Positions 29,387 to 38,743 of a stretch of DNA of 53,308 bases are shown in pieces. Position numbers and translations under genes: made by a program. Location of the stretch: NCBI GenBank assembly GCA_046297495.1, contig JBKBIP010000035.1:1-53308 (forward strand), written 5' to 3'. The notes under the pieces were generated by a model, which ran no database searches, was not told where the DNA came from, and saw nothing but the letters and a program-made list of their open reading frames with translations. Origin of the DNA: JBKBIP01 sp046297495. Lineage in GTDB: Bacteria; Planctomycetota; Planctomycetia; Gemmatales; Gemmataceae. Position 1 is the stretch's first letter; every line of letters begins with the position of its first letter.

Positions 29387-29713
29387 GAGGCCCTTCCCAT
29401 GAATGAGCGATGCGATCGGCGAGCCAATAGACGGCCCTTGATGGTTTAGATAGGAACACTTCCTTGTATTTTAAGCAACTCCCGCCGTCAGGAAAACCGT
29501 TTTACCGCCAGTCTGTGAGGATAGGGATGCGGCGAGCGGAGGCCGTGAGGTTTCCGGTGAAGAGTATTATCGGCGGCTAATCCCTGCCGTTCGCCGTATT
29601 TTCGGCGAAATCATGTCCAAACAACCTCTAAAAAAAGGAGATAGATCGACTTCGCGCCCGTCATCGAGCGCGAACCGATCCATCTCCCCCGCACGTTCGA
29701 GGTTGGTGAACGC
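29387..29713. other. Intergenic region, 327 bp
   Basis: Between two minus-strand genes. It contains a hairpin TTCGCCG/CGGCGAA (29590-29609) and the palindrome/terminator at 29637-29687. The rest must hold the promoter of the giant propeller gene; no clear boxes seen. Confidence 0.5.
29630..29687 (-). terminator. Dispersed palindrome copy 3, acting as terminator of the BON-domain gene
   Basis: Arms at 29637-29657 and 29668-29687 pair almost completely (half-site GGAGATGGATCGGTTCGCGC, one substitution plus one extra base). Read on the minus strand, 26 bp after the BON gene stop, the hairpin is followed by a run of seven T (the A run at 29630-29636). This makes it a classical intrinsic terminator built from the repeat. 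Confidence 0.85.
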
Positions 29714-31852
29714 CTAATGCGCGACCTTCACTTCCAGTGATACGCGATAGGGGCCTAGTTCTGGCAATTGCAAAATTTGCTGGGCCAAGCGCGTGCCCCC
29801 TTCGGTGCTGTGAACGTGTAGGCGGATGCGCAGCTCCGATTTCCCTTCAGGCGACACTTGAACATCCACCAATTCTCCCTGTCCGAGCGTCCGAATCCGC
29901 TGTTCCACGTTTTGCGGCCAGGACGGCGCGACAGGGGGCGGCGGCGTGGCGACTTGCGCGGCGGTTGGAACGACCAAGGTGGTGGCCGCCTGGACTGGCG
30001 GGCGCGGCGCGACCAGCGGTGGTTCCGCGGTATGGATCAGGGGCATCGTGGCCGGTTGTTTGGCTGCTGGTGTCTTGACGACATGATTCGCGGTCGGCGG
30101 ATTGGCCATCACGATGGGCATGCCGCCATAGGGGCTGGTCATGCCGGAGTGAGACCGCGCCAGTGCGGGGGAACGAGACGTCATTGCCACCGAGGAGCCA
30201 CTACCGCCGTAGGGGCTGGTCGCTGGGGGCGGTAGCGGCCGGTTGGCCGGGGCGGCCGCCACTTGCCGCGCGTCCGGGATCACGCCATACGGGCTGGCCC
30301 CCGCCTGGCTCGGTGCCGGCATGGAAACCCGCGCCATGGTTCCGACACTGCCGCCGTAGGGGCTGGTCGGTATCGGGCGTTGGGTGATCGGAGCCGACGT
30401 GGGCCGCATGGATACGCTCGACATGGCCGTCGCGCCGTATGAGCTGGCGTTACGAACGGGATTCGTCACGGCCACTGCGGCCGGTCCGGCAGAAACAGGA
30501 CGAGCGGGCGTCATTGCGGGTGCGCTGGTGGAAGTCATGCTGGGCCGGTGGTCGTCCACCCCTGGCGTGGGGGTGGGACAGGCCGTTCCACTACAGGGTT
30601 GAAGCCCAGGCGACAGGCGATGCGCCGTCGGCGCGAGCGCTTTGGGCTGGCTGTCCAGCGTGGAACACGCGGCAGGACAACTCGGCGACGGCTGGGAATC
30701 CGCCAACGTCGGGGCCAGCGTATTGGGTCGAACGATTGTTTCGGTGCGGGGATGAAACGCGCCCGGCATGGGCTGTTGTTTTGTCAATGTCGGTAGCGGA
30801 GCACTGGGCAGAGGTGATAGTCGTTGCTCTGTCAATGTTGGTAGTGGAGCGCTCGGCAGAGGTTGAACGGCTTCCACGGCTCGCGGGACCGACAGAGTGG
30901 CGGTCAACGTCAACGGCCCGGTGCTCGTTTGCTTGAGCTGGCCAGGTTGTGACGATGGCAGCTCTTTTTCGTGGCCAGTCGTGGGGAACGGTCGCGGCAA
31001 GGTCGCTTGAGCCGTGGCGGGCGCCGGCGCTGGTTTCATCGGCGCCGCGCTAGGCGGTGGTAGTTTCGCTTCGGTCAGCGGGGCCGTCACGGGGCGCGTG
31101 AGCGGGCGCGGGGCCGGCGCGGGCGCGGCGGCCAGTGGTGGCAACCGTTTCGGCAAGGCCAGCAATTCCTCCTCGGCGATCCAATCGTCACCATCGGCGG
31201 ACAAGCGCGTCATCGCTTTGCCGTGCCGTGTTTCGGAACGCACCTCCAACCAATTGACTACGCTAGTACAATCGGTCAATTGGCTCAAGCGCCGACTGAC
31301 CCGTAATTTCTCGGCGTGGGACGCGACCATGCCGGAAACGATGATTTGGCCGTTGGAATCGGCGGCGATTTGCAGGTTGTCGCCGTCCGCGCCGAAGGCT
31401 TTCGTCAGCGATTCGATGGCCGCGCGGCACAAGTTGCCGTCGTAGGAGGGGGTTGGCGGGGGCGTGGCCAATGATCGGCGGACGGTCTTGTCCACGGGGG
31501 ACAACCCGCTCTCCCGCCGCGCGATCAGCAAGGCCCGTTCGCGCACCGTGTCATCAGGCACCAAGCCGCCGACCTCCACGCTGTTTCCCACCACGCGCGC
31601 CGCCAGTGGAAAGGGGAACGTCAGGGGATCGGCCAGCCAAGCCATCTCGATGTACATCTCCAGCAAGCGGGCGCTTTGAGGCGTCCGCGCGGGCGCGGCA
31701 GGTGGAGACGGAAACGGCGCGGCCGTCTGACCTTTGCCGGGCGACACGACCGGCGGCAATGGAGCAGCTGAGGCCGGAAGGACCGCCGCCCATGCCCAGC
31801 CGGCGGCCATCATCGTCACCCAACCGGCACGCTTCAAAGCCGTGCGCATCAT
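29714..31852 (-). CDS. Exported BON-domain protein with long Pro/Ala/Thr-rich linker
   Basis: 712 aa. Signal peptide about 1-30 (WVTMMAAGWAWAAVLPASAAP). BON-like folds at about 80-130 (ARVVGNSVEVGGLVPDDTVRERALLIARR) and 145-215 (LQIAADSNGQIIVSGMVASHAEKLRVSRRL), and a related one at the C-terminus (DVQVSPEGKSELRIRLHVHS). Between them lie about 400 low-complexity residues, including a near-tandem PLPSAPLPTLT pair and four to five S-P-Y-G-G-type repeats. BON domains usually bind membranes or phospholipid. Start ATG-ATG at 31852 behind GGGAGAG. The lipoprotein gene lies upstream on the same strand. Confidence 0.8.
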   Translation of the reverse strand: MMRTALKRAGWVTMMAAGWAWAAVLPASAAPLPPVVSPGKGQTAAPFPSPPAAPARTPQSARLLEMYIEMAWLADPLTFPFPLAARVVGNSVEVGGLVPDDTVRERALLIARRESGLSPVDKTVRRSLATPPPTPSYDGNLCRAAIESLTKAFGADGDNLQIAADSNGQIIVSGMVASHAEKLRVSRRLSQLTDCTSVVNWLEVRSETRHGKAMTRLSADGDDWIAEEELLALPKRLPPLAAAPAPAPRPLTRPVTAPLTEAKLPPPSAAPMKPAPAPATAQATLPRPFPTTGHEKELPSSQPGQLKQTSTGPLTLTATLSVPRAVEAVQPLPSAPLPTLTEQRLSPLPSAPLPTLTKQQPMPGAFHPRTETIVRPNTLAPTLADSQPSPSCPAACSTLDSQPKALAPTAHRLSPGLQPCSGTACPTPTPGVDDHRPSMTSTSAPAMTPARPVSAGPAAVAVTNPVRNASSYGATAMSSVSMRPTSAPITQRPIPTSPYGGSVGTMARVSMPAPSQAGASPYGVIPDARQVAAAPANRPLPPPATSPYGGSGSSVAMTSRSPALARSHSGMTSPYGGMPIVMANPPTANHVVKTPAAKQPATMPLIHTAEPPLVAPRPPVQAATTLVVPTAAQVATPPPPVAPSWPQNVEQRIRTLGQGELVDVQVSPEGKSELRIRLHVHSTEGGTRLAQQILQLPELGPYRVSLEVKVAH

Positions 31853-31980
31853 ACTCTCCCTGCTTAAGTTCCAGGTATGTCCTTCTAAAGTCAGCACTCC
31901 CACTCTTCGCGCGGGAGCGCGGTGACATCGCCAATGGATTCGCGGTGACCGAATGTTTCGGTTCGCGGCGTCCCCATCGC

Positions 31981-32547
31981 TCACGGTAGCAAATCACGCG
32001 TCATCGAATACGCGGCTTCGGGTTTGTCGTGGCCGGGGTACAAGTGCAGATGGTCCTTGTCGATATAGACCACCTCGACGGCCCGCTTCTTGCACCGGAA
32101 GGGGAACGGATAGCCCGATTCCCGCGTTTGCGTGTAATAGACGGTGCATTTCCAATGACAATGGTGCAGCTGGGCCGGCCCCACCAGCGGGAAGAAACGC
32201 GGCGGATCGATCTTGTCCACCAGCAGCTCCGTCACGATTTCGATATCGTCGCGGAATTCCTCGTACACATAGGGAATGCCGCGCGGCACGCGCGAAATGG
32301 CCCGCAAGATCATGGCTTCATCGGGCGGGTCCTCGCAGCGCGGCGGCGGATAGCCTTCCAGAATCGGCGGCATGATCGTGGTGCGATAGTCGTTCGTGTG
32401 ACAGTATTTATCTTCCATCCGCTCCGTGACCCAGGGGGACACGGGAATCGGCGTGAAAAAACCCATCGAGTACGGCACGCAGCCAGTCATGGCCAGCGGC
32501 GTCGCCAGCGCCCCAACGAGCAGTACATAGCTTGCGACCTTCTTCAT
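31981..32547 (-). CDS. Putative lipoprotein of unknown function
   Basis: 188 aa. Lipoprotein signal with lipobox LAMTGC, giving a lipidated Cys23. The mature part has Cys-containing motifs (KYCHTNDYRTTIMPP, HHCHWKCTVYYTQT) and a basic stretch. I do not recognise a domain. Being 128 bp upstream of the BON protein gene on the same strand, it may form an envelope unit with it. Confidence 0.72.
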   Translation of the reverse strand: MKKVASYVLLVGALATPLAMTGCVPYSMGFFTPIPVSPWVTERMEDKYCHTNDYRTTIMPPILEGYPPPRCEDPPDEAMILRAISRVPRGIPYVYEEFRDDIEIVTELLVDKIDPPRFFPLVGPAQLHHCHWKCTVYYTQTRESGYPFPFRCKKRAVEVVYIDKDHLHLYPGHDKPEAAYSMTRDLLP

Positions 32548-32739
32548 CCCCCACTCCCCTTCCTTGGGCGCCTGCGGCGCCAGCCGGGATTAGCGCGGTT
32601 TCTCCACCTTCCCCCTGTTGTCTGGACGGAGAATCCATCTAGTCCAGCGCCGAAAATGGTCTATATGCTCTTATCGACCTTGACCAGCGATGACTTTAAC
32701 GGATTGACGAGAAATGACGATTGTAGGGCAAATCACTCG

Positions 32740-32769
32740 TTGACAGTTCTCACCCCTTTCCGCTATAGG
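32740..32769 (+). promoter_or_regulatory. Sigma70-type promoter for the GT2 gene
   Basis: TTGACA at 32740-32745, 18-bp spacer, TATAGG at 32764-32769, 57 bp before the ATG of the glycosyltransferase. Confidence 0.65.
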
Positions 32770-32826
32770 CCAACTGAGCAGGATGGTGGTAGTACCGTGA
32801 TTCTTACCCATGTTCGCGCGTGATGT

Positions 32827-33837
32827 ATGAAACTGTCTTATTACTCAACCTCGACCAAGGGAAACCATCCCGTGATTTCCGTCGTTGTGCCCATCTATAA
32901 CGAAGAAGAGATCATCCCGCGCTTGCACCACGAAATCCGTCAGGCCATGCGCCAGGTGGGCCAGCCGTGGGAGGTGGTGTACGTCAACGACGGCAGCCGG
33001 GATCGCACGTTGGAACTGCTTCATGAGTGTCAACAGGGTGATCCCCATGTCGTCATTGTCGAGCTGTCGCGCAACTGGGGACACCAGCCGGCCCTCAGCG
33101 CCGGCTTGAGTATCGCTCAGGGGGATGCCGTCGTGTGGATCGACGGCGATTTGCAGGACCCGCCGACGTTGATTCCGGAATTGGTGCAAGCTTGGAAGAA
33201 TGGGGCGGAAGTGGTCGTGGCCCAACGCCGCAGCCGGCCGGAAAAGGGGTTGCGCGGCTGGTGTTTTCGCGTTTTTTACCGCGTCCTGGGCCTCCTCTCT
33301 GATTTTCCCATCCCCCTCAACGCGGGCATCTTCGGCTTACTGGATCGCAAGGCCGTCGATGCCATCAATGACTTGAGGGAAAGCAACCGCTATCTGCCCG
33401 GCTTGCGCAGCTGGGTGGGGTATCGCTCGGCGGTGGTATTCTACGACCGCGCCGACCGCGCCGCTGGGGAACCGAAGCAGAGTTTCATCAAGCTCCTCAA
33501 GTATGGCCTGGACGCCATTTTTAGTTTCAGTTACAAGCCCTTGCGTTTCAGCCTGTTCGCGGGGGCTGGACTGGCGTGCCTGTCGTTTCTCAGCGGCTTG
33601 GTCTTGATCCTGTGCCGCCTGGCCAACATCGGACTGTTCGGACAGCCGGTGGTGGCAGGGTACACCAGTATCATCGTGGCTGTGTTATTCTTCTCCGGTA
33701 TTCAACTGTTTAGCATCGGCGTGCTGGGAGAATACATTGGCAGGATTTACGATGAAGTGAAACAGCGTCCCTTGTACATCATCCGGCATGTGTATAAAGC
33801 GCCGCTGAACTCGTACACTTTGCAGGATGCTGCTTGA
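32827..33837 (+). CDS. GT2-family glycosyltransferase, DPM1/GtrB type with two C-terminal TM helices
   Basis: 336 aa. GT-A domain: ISVVVPIYNEEE, VYVNDGSRDRT, and the catalytic acidic motif DGDLQDPP (about 114-121), then RRSRPEKGLRGWCFRVFYRVL. Two TM helices near 240-265 and 280-305 and the family end FSIGVLGEYIGRIYDEVKQRPLYI. Such enzymes load a sugar onto polyprenyl phosphate at the inner membrane for use by GT-C enzymes outside. The GT-C-like gene two places downstream fits as the user. A palindrome follows the stop. Confidence 0.93.
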   Translation: MKLSYYSTSTKGNHPVISVVVPIYNEEEIIPRLHHEIRQAMRQVGQPWEVVYVNDGSRDRTLELLHECQQGDPHVVIVELSRNWGHQPALSAGLSIAQGDAVVWIDGDLQDPPTLIPELVQAWKNGAEVVVAQRRSRPEKGLRGWCFRVFYRVLGLLSDFPIPLNAGIFGLLDRKAVDAINDLRESNRYLPGLRSWVGYRSAVVFYDRADRAAGEPKQSFIKLLKYGLDAIFSFSYKPLRFSLFAGAGLACLSFLSGLVLILCRLANIGLFGQPVVAGYTSIIVAVLFFSGIQLFSIGVLGEYIGRIYDEVKQRPLYIIRHVYKAPLNSYTLQDAA

Positions 33838-33870
33838 ACATTTTTCCATAGGGAAGTGGAGTCCATTTTT

Positions 33871-33920
33871 GATTGATCGTTTCGCGCGGAGTGACAAAAG
33901 CCGACGCCAAACGATCAATC
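33871..33920. repeat. Dispersed palindrome, copy 4
   Basis: GATTGATCGTTTCGCG at 33871-33886 pairs with 33905-33920 at 15 of 16 positions; loop 18 nt. It lies between the GT2 stop and the next methyltransferase start, preceded by ATTTTT. Confidence 0.85.
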
Positions 33921-33948
33921 TCAGGAACAGCTAAAGGTAGCCAAGCCC

Positions 33949-34785
33949 ATGAACTCGGAAGAATATGAGCGTCTCAATCATATTGACCAAGAACATTGGT
34001 TCTACCGCGCCAAGCGAACCATTGTGCGTCACTGGTTGGAACGCCATGTCGAATTGCATCCCGATGATTTACTGATTGACGCGGGGATGGGAACGGGTGT
34101 CTGGTTGGCGGAGATGGGCCAGCGCTGCCGCGTGCTGGGTTTGGATGATCATGAGGAAAGTATTCGTCTGGCCCAGCCGCGCTTGCAGACAGTGGGGGGC
34201 CAAGCATTACAAACCAGCCTTGATGCCGTGGGCTTGCCATCAGGTTGCGCCACGGCCATCACCATGCTCGACGTGTTGGAGCATATGGACGACGACGCCG
34301 GCGCGCTGCGGGAGATGATTCGCTTGACGCGGCCGGGCGGCGTGCTGATCATCACGGTGCCGGCCCTGCGGTGGTTATGGAGCGACTGGGACGTCGTCTT
34401 GCACCACCGCCGCCGCTATCACTATTCAGACCTGTTACAGTTAGTACGCCAACCCGGCGTGGAATTATTACATTGCGCCTATTTTAACAGTCTCATGTTG
34501 CCACCAATTGCTCTGGTACGCTGCTGGCGGCGGTTGCGTCCCCCAGCGCCGGGAGCGGCACGGATGGAGGACCAAATCCCCGGCCAATTCCTCAATTCGC
34601 TGCTGTATCATCTCATGGTCAAGCCAGCCTGTTGGTCGTGGTTCAGGCCCCCGTTAGGTGTGTCGTTGTTGGCGGTATTACGACGAGTTGCCGCAACGGA
34701 GCGCCGGGCTGACGCTCCAGGTTCATGGAACGAACATCCGTGCCGGAGTAATATCGTCCGCGAGCGCGAACCGATCAATCTTTGA
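33949..34785 (+). CDS. Class I SAM-dependent methyltransferase
   Basis: 278 aa. Rossmann methyltransferase: motif I LIDAGMGTGVWLAEMG (about 43-58), acidic end of beta 2 (GLDDHEESI), and MLDVLEHMDDDAGALREMIRLTRPGGVLIITVPA (about 105-138), as in methyltransferases of lipid and glycan pathways. An aromatic/His-rich segment (WSDWDVVLHHRRRYHYSDLLQLV) is typical of this subgroup. The last 13 or so codons are encoded by a half copy of the dispersed palindrome (34764-34780), so the C-terminus may have been rewritten by insertion. Confidence 0.88.
   Translation: MNSEEYERLNHIDQEHWFYRAKRTIVRHWLERHVELHPDDLLIDAGMGTGVWLAEMGQRCRVLGLDDHEESIRLAQPRLQTVGGQALQTSLDAVGLPSGCATAITMLDVLEHMDDDAGALREMIRLTRPGGVLIITVPALRWLWSDWDVVLHHRRRYHYSDLLQLVRQPGVELLHCAYFNSLMLPPIALVRCWRRLRPPAPGAARMEDQIPGQFLNSLLYHLMVKPACWSWFRPPLGVSLLAVLRRVAATERRADAPGSWNEHPCRSNIVREREPINL
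34764..34780. repeat. Half copy of the dispersed palindrome inside a CDS end
   Basis: GCGCGAACCGATCAATC, the right arm of the family, three bases before the methyltransferase stop codon. No full left arm is present; ATCGTCCGCG at 34753-34762 may be its remains with the loop lost. Confidence 0.6.
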
Positions 34786-34844
34786 AACGGCTTCACTTTA
34801 CAGGGAACAAGTCTCAGTCCTTTTGTACAGGTGATCTAATCGTC

Positions 34845-37073
34845 ATGAAGACCCCATCACCGTACCTGCCGTGGCTGTACGGGATACTGTCTCTATTTCT
34901 TGCCGGGTTTCTTGGTTGCATTTCTTATTATCTTCTATTCACCACATTTCGTCTCTACGATGATGAAGGCTATGTGTTGTTGTCGTTACGTGAGTTTTTG
35001 AACGGCCAGCCTCTGTATAACATGGTATATTCGCAGTATGGCCCCTTCTTCTACTGGGTCTGTGGTGGGTTGTTTCGCTTGCAGGTGTTCCCACTGACAC
35101 ATGACGGCGCTCGCTTTTTCGTGTTGGCGCAATGGTTGATCTGTGTTGGGGTGTATGCCTATGTCAGCTGGAAGCTGACACGCTCGGTGTTGCTGGCGTT
35201 GCTGGCACAGTTGCTGGTTTGGCAATGCCTGATCCCCTTGATCAACGAACCCGCGCATCCGCAAGGGTTGTGTGTGTTGCTCGTGGCTCTCATGCCGATG
35301 TTGACTTTATTCTCAGAAAGCCGGTGGCGCGGTGTGGCGTTGGTCGGTCTCGGTGTCGTGGTGGCCGGCTTGGCCCTGACCAAAATCAATATCGGCATCT
35401 ACTCCGGGTTGGCGCTGGCACTGGTCTTGGCCGCCCATACGCCGGGACGGTGGGCCGGGCTAAGTCGCCTTTGTCTAGGCATCATCATTTGTTTGTTGCC
35501 GGTCTTGCTGATGCGCCATTTTCTGGGGCGTGAGTGGGGCTGGTCCTACGCGCTCATCGTGGTATTGGCGGCGCTGCCGCTGGTCCTGCCGAGTACTGCT
35601 CATCAGACACCCCGTTGGCTGCGTTTCGCCGATTGGCGTTATGTTGGCTGGGGCATGATCGGCGTCCTGGCGTTGATTGGCATGCTCACCTGGCTGCACG
35701 GAACTTCATTCACTGCCTTGATTCATGGCGTGGCGCTGCAACATTTACGTTTCGCCATGGTCTTTTACATACCGGCCCCTCTGAACATGCACGGCGTGGG
35801 TGTTGCTTGCTTGAGCGTGACACTGTATGGGGCCTATCAATTGGCGCTGCGGACTTGGGGCCTCACATCGACCTTAAAAATCGCGATCATCGTCTTGAAA
35901 TTCGGTTTCTTCGGTTGGGTGAGTTACCTCGCCTGGAATGCGGATTCGGCCCGCATCTTGAATTTTTGTCTCGCGTTTGCCTGGCTGGTGGTTGTCACGC
36001 CAGGCGTGTCCTTTTCCCCCGCCGAGAGTCTGACCCGCCAGCTCCTGCAAGCGAACATGGTTTTGCAAGGCTTGGTCGCTTATCCCGTGGCCGGCAGCCA
36101 GGTCGCATTCGCCACGGTGACAGTCCTTCCCGTGGCCGTGTTGTGTTGGCATGATGCCTTATCCGCCTTGTCATCCGCGTGGTCCTGGCACGGGGTGATC
36201 ACTGCCGCGGCGCGTGTTGGCGTGGGAGCGTTGGTGGCCAGTTTTGGCTATCATGTTTGGCAAGTGTACTTCCACCCTTTGCACACGCATTTTCACGCCT
36301 ATCTGCCCTATGAGCTGTCCGGCGCCTCCCGGTTGCGGGGTGAAGCCCGGCAGGTGGCTACCTATCGTTGGCTGGCGTACAACTTGCATGAACACTCGGA
36401 TACGTTCTTCAGTCTGCCCGGCCTCAACAGTCTCTATTTCTTCGCGGATCGATCCCCGCCCACTTCCTACAATGCCACGACTTGGATGACCCTGTTCCCA
36501 GAGCGCCAACAAGCGGCCATTCTGACTCGGATGCGTCAAATTCCGCGCGCCTGCGCCGTGGTCAACCCGCGTCTGGCGGTAAGCTGGATCAAAGGCCAAA
36601 CCATCGAGCAAATGCCCCTGGTGCGTCACATCCACGAGGACTATCGCGCCGTGGGGCGGTATCATGGGTACGAGATTTGTTTCCCGCGCACGCGACCGGT
36701 TCCAGAATTGTTCTACTGTGTCCGTCCCGTGCCCACCACGGATGGAACGGGCGAGGGTTTGCTCACGTTGCCCGCCATGCCGGGACAACGGCTGCGGCGG
36801 CTGAATCTGATTGACATGCGGACGGGGGCCTTGATTGCCTCCACGGTGACAAACCCAAACATGATGGCGGCCCTGTGCGGGGCGGATGGCCCGGAAGCCG
36901 AGGACGTGCTCGACTTGGAGAACCAGCCCCTTCCCCTGGACACCATCCGCCGCTTGCGCTTGCGTTATCACCCGGCCCGGCCTTACGCCCCGGAGGATTG
37001 CTTGGGGCTATATCTCGATGATGGCGAGCGATTCATCGCCGTGGTTCCCGTGCTGCAAGAGGGACGGGAATAG
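34845..37073 (+). CDS. Multi-pass membrane protein, GT-C/GT39-like glycosyltransferase
   Basis: 742 aa from ATG 34845. About 11-12 TM helices in the first 480 residues and a C-terminal soluble part (about 490-742). After TM1 comes FRLYDDEGYVLLSLREFLNGQPLYNMVYSQYGPFF, the acidic-loop arrangement of GT-C enzymes that use polyprenyl-phosphate sugars (GT39/ArnT/PMT-like). It probably transfers a sugar outside the inner membrane onto lipid or protein. Assignment rests on topology and this motif. Operon-like with the methyltransferase before it (59 bp). Confidence 0.75.
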   Translation: MKTPSPYLPWLYGILSLFLAGFLGCISYYLLFTTFRLYDDEGYVLLSLREFLNGQPLYNMVYSQYGPFFYWVCGGLFRLQVFPLTHDGARFFVLAQWLICVGVYAYVSWKLTRSVLLALLAQLLVWQCLIPLINEPAHPQGLCVLLVALMPMLTLFSESRWRGVALVGLGVVVAGLALTKINIGIYSGLALALVLAAHTPGRWAGLSRLCLGIIICLLPVLLMRHFLGREWGWSYALIVVLAALPLVLPSTAHQTPRWLRFADWRYVGWGMIGVLALIGMLTWLHGTSFTALIHGVALQHLRFAMVFYIPAPLNMHGVGVACLSVTLYGAYQLALRTWGLTSTLKIAIIVLKFGFFGWVSYLAWNADSARILNFCLAFAWLVVVTPGVSFSPAESLTRQLLQANMVLQGLVAYPVAGSQVAFATVTVLPVAVLCWHDALSALSSAWSWHGVITAAARVGVGALVASFGYHVWQVYFHPLHTHFHAYLPYELSGASRLRGEARQVATYRWLAYNLHEHSDTFFSLPGLNSLYFFADRSPPTSYNATTWMTLFPERQQAAILTRMRQIPRACAVVNPRLAVSWIKGQTIEQMPLVRHIHEDYRAVGRYHGYEICFPRTRPVPELFYCVRPVPTTDGTGEGLLTLPAMPGQRLRRLNLIDMRTGALIASTVTNPNMMAALCGADGPEAEDVLDLENQPLPLDTIRRLRLRYHPARPYAPEDCLGLYLDDGERFIAVVPVLQEGRE

Positions 37074-37102
37074 AGCGAGCGGGCCGGAGTTATCCTTTTC
37101 TC

Positions 37103-38368
37103 TCACAAATAAGGCAGGTCCCCCTGGGCGTTGAAGGCCAACGATTGGGCGGACCCCAGCGGCGTGAACTCCGTTTGCCGGGGCTGGTCGAGACAGGCTT
37201 CGGAGATTTCCACTTCCTCCAGGCAAAGCGTGTTGCGAATGCGCAAAATGCGGGCCGATTCGGGGGGGCGATGGCCGATGATCGCCAAAGCCGCGTCGAT
37301 CACTTCCCGGTCATTGTCGAGATAGACCGGTACGAACGCCCCTTCGGGATAACCGGCGGTCAAGCAGTTGATGATGGTGGCCTTGTAATTCATTTTCTCC
37401 ACCAGGCGGCGCGTGGTGAAATCGGCTAGGCCGATGCCGGCGGCGTTGCCGTGCGTCCGTTCCGTGAGGCCACGCACGAAGATATGGCGCATTTGCGGTT
37501 GATTGTCGATCTGCTGCTGGCGGAACGCGCGTTTGCGCCCCACGACGTTGGTATCCATGCCGGAACCGCTGATGTCCTTGCCGATTTCATCAACGATGAG
37601 CAAGTCGGCTTCGCGGAAGGGCAACTTGGCCAGCCAGCGCTTGGCCAGGACGAGGCATTCTTCTTCGACCGGCTCGAACTGCTCCGGCAACGCCGCTCGT
37701 ACATGGGCAGTCTCGTCATAGGCATTCTCGACCAACGCTAGCCCAAACCGGATCGGCGCTCGCTGCCGGACCACCTGCCCGACGCCGCGCACGACTTGGT
37801 CGAACGGATATTCGAGCAAGATGCGATGATAGGTCAAAGCGCCGGCGTGCTTGCCGAGGCCGATCATCATCATCTTCATCAACCCGCTTTCAATGGGGCC
37901 ATGATAGCCGGTGTGTGGCTTGACGCGGGCAATGACGCCGATATGGTCGGCCTCGGCGGCGTAGCGGTCGAGCACCACCGGGAAGCCTTCGCTGGTGGTC
38001 CCCAGCGACACCACTTCCATCGAAGCGCGGATGGGTGCGCCGACATAGGCTTCAGTGATGCCATAACTTTCGAGAATTTCTCGCTGTCCCTCGGCGGTGC
38101 CGCCGCCATGACTTCCCATGGCCGGCACGAGGAACGGCTTGGCGCCGATTTTCTTCAACTCCTCGACGACGGTGCGCAAGACCAGAGGAATGTTAGCGAT
38201 CCCCCGACTCCCCGCCGTCAGCGCAACCGATTGGCCGGGCCGAATGGAGCGGCGCAAATCAATGGTTTCCAATTGTTCCCGCACGGCTTGGGCCACATCA
38301 TTGACACAGGGCCGATCAAAATGCTGCTGAACGCGAACGATCTTGGGATAAGGCACGAGAGCAATCAC
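37103..38368 (-). CDS. LarA N-terminal-domain (DUF2088) protein
   Basis: 421 aa. Matches the nickel-dependent lactate-racemase N-terminal domain family: RPGQSVALTAGSRGIANIP, KPFLVPAMGSHGGGTAEGQREILESYGI, then VIARVKPHTGYHGPIESGLMKMMMIGLGKHAGA and an acidic VDEIGKDISGSGMDTNVVGR. The known LarA uses a pyridinium-Ni cofactor made by LarBCE; those genes are not here and the His pattern differs, so catalysis is unproven. Start GTG 38368 lacks a strong RBS; a GTG at 38356 is an alternative. Convergent with the GT-C gene (29 bp between stops). Confidence 0.78.
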   Translation of the reverse strand: MIALVPYPKIVRVQQHFDRPCVNDVAQAVREQLETIDLRRSIRPGQSVALTAGSRGIANIPLVLRTVVEELKKIGAKPFLVPAMGSHGGGTAEGQREILESYGITEAYVGAPIRASMEVVSLGTTSEGFPVVLDRYAAEADHIGVIARVKPHTGYHGPIESGLMKMMMIGLGKHAGALTYHRILLEYPFDQVVRGVGQVVRQRAPIRFGLALVENAYDETAHVRAALPEQFEPVEEECLVLAKRWLAKLPFREADLLIVDEIGKDISGSGMDTNVVGRKRAFRQQQIDNQPQMRHIFVRGLTERTHGNAAGIGLADFTTRRLVEKMNYKATIINCLTAGYPEGAFVPVYLDNDREVIDAALAIIGHRPPESARILRIRNTLCLEEVEISEACLDQPRQTEFTPLGSAQSLAFNAQGDLPYL

Positions 38369-38580
38369 CCCGATGTTGAACTAAGGAAGGAAGCAACCGG
38401 CCCCCCGCCGGCCACCTGGAATCATCCTACGACATGACGGCGGGGATTGCCAGAAAGAAGTTAGGGGGAGAAGAAAAGGCGGTGGGTGGCTGGGGCGGAG
38501 CGCGGCGATGCCCTAGCACATTCGCGCCGAGGCATTGCCGCGTGTCACCGGCCACCCTGCCGGTTTGCGCGCGGTGCCAA

Positions 38581-38597
38581 GCGTGAATCGATCAAGC
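38581..38597. repeat. Half copy of the dispersed palindrome
   Basis: GCGTGAATCGATCAAGC matches the right-arm form GCGCGAACCGATCAATC at 14 of 17 positions. No left arm found. Confidence 0.4.
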
Positions 38598-38710
38598 CAC
38601 GGCATCCATTCGCGGCATTGACGTGCAGTTCCCTAAAAATCGCCATTTCTCTTTATCCCCGGTATGACTTTTGCTTTGATTCATTCCAGCTAATTGGTCC
38701 GACCAGTAGA

Positions 38711-38743
38711 AATAGGGGTGTGGGGTGGAATGGAACAATGAAA
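38711..38743 (+). repeat. 33-nt dispersed repeat, copy 1
   Basis: Core TGGGGTGGAATGGAACAATG. The reverse complement occurs at 48037-48069 with about one difference. It lies 272 bp upstream of the GT2 gene start in the same orientation. Confidence 0.75.

Noticed and set aside
30400..31100. Repetitive Pro/Ala-coding DNA that could be mistaken for a tandem-repeat array or CRISPR
   Set aside because: Repeats are in frame with a coding sequence, vary in length and lack regular spacers.
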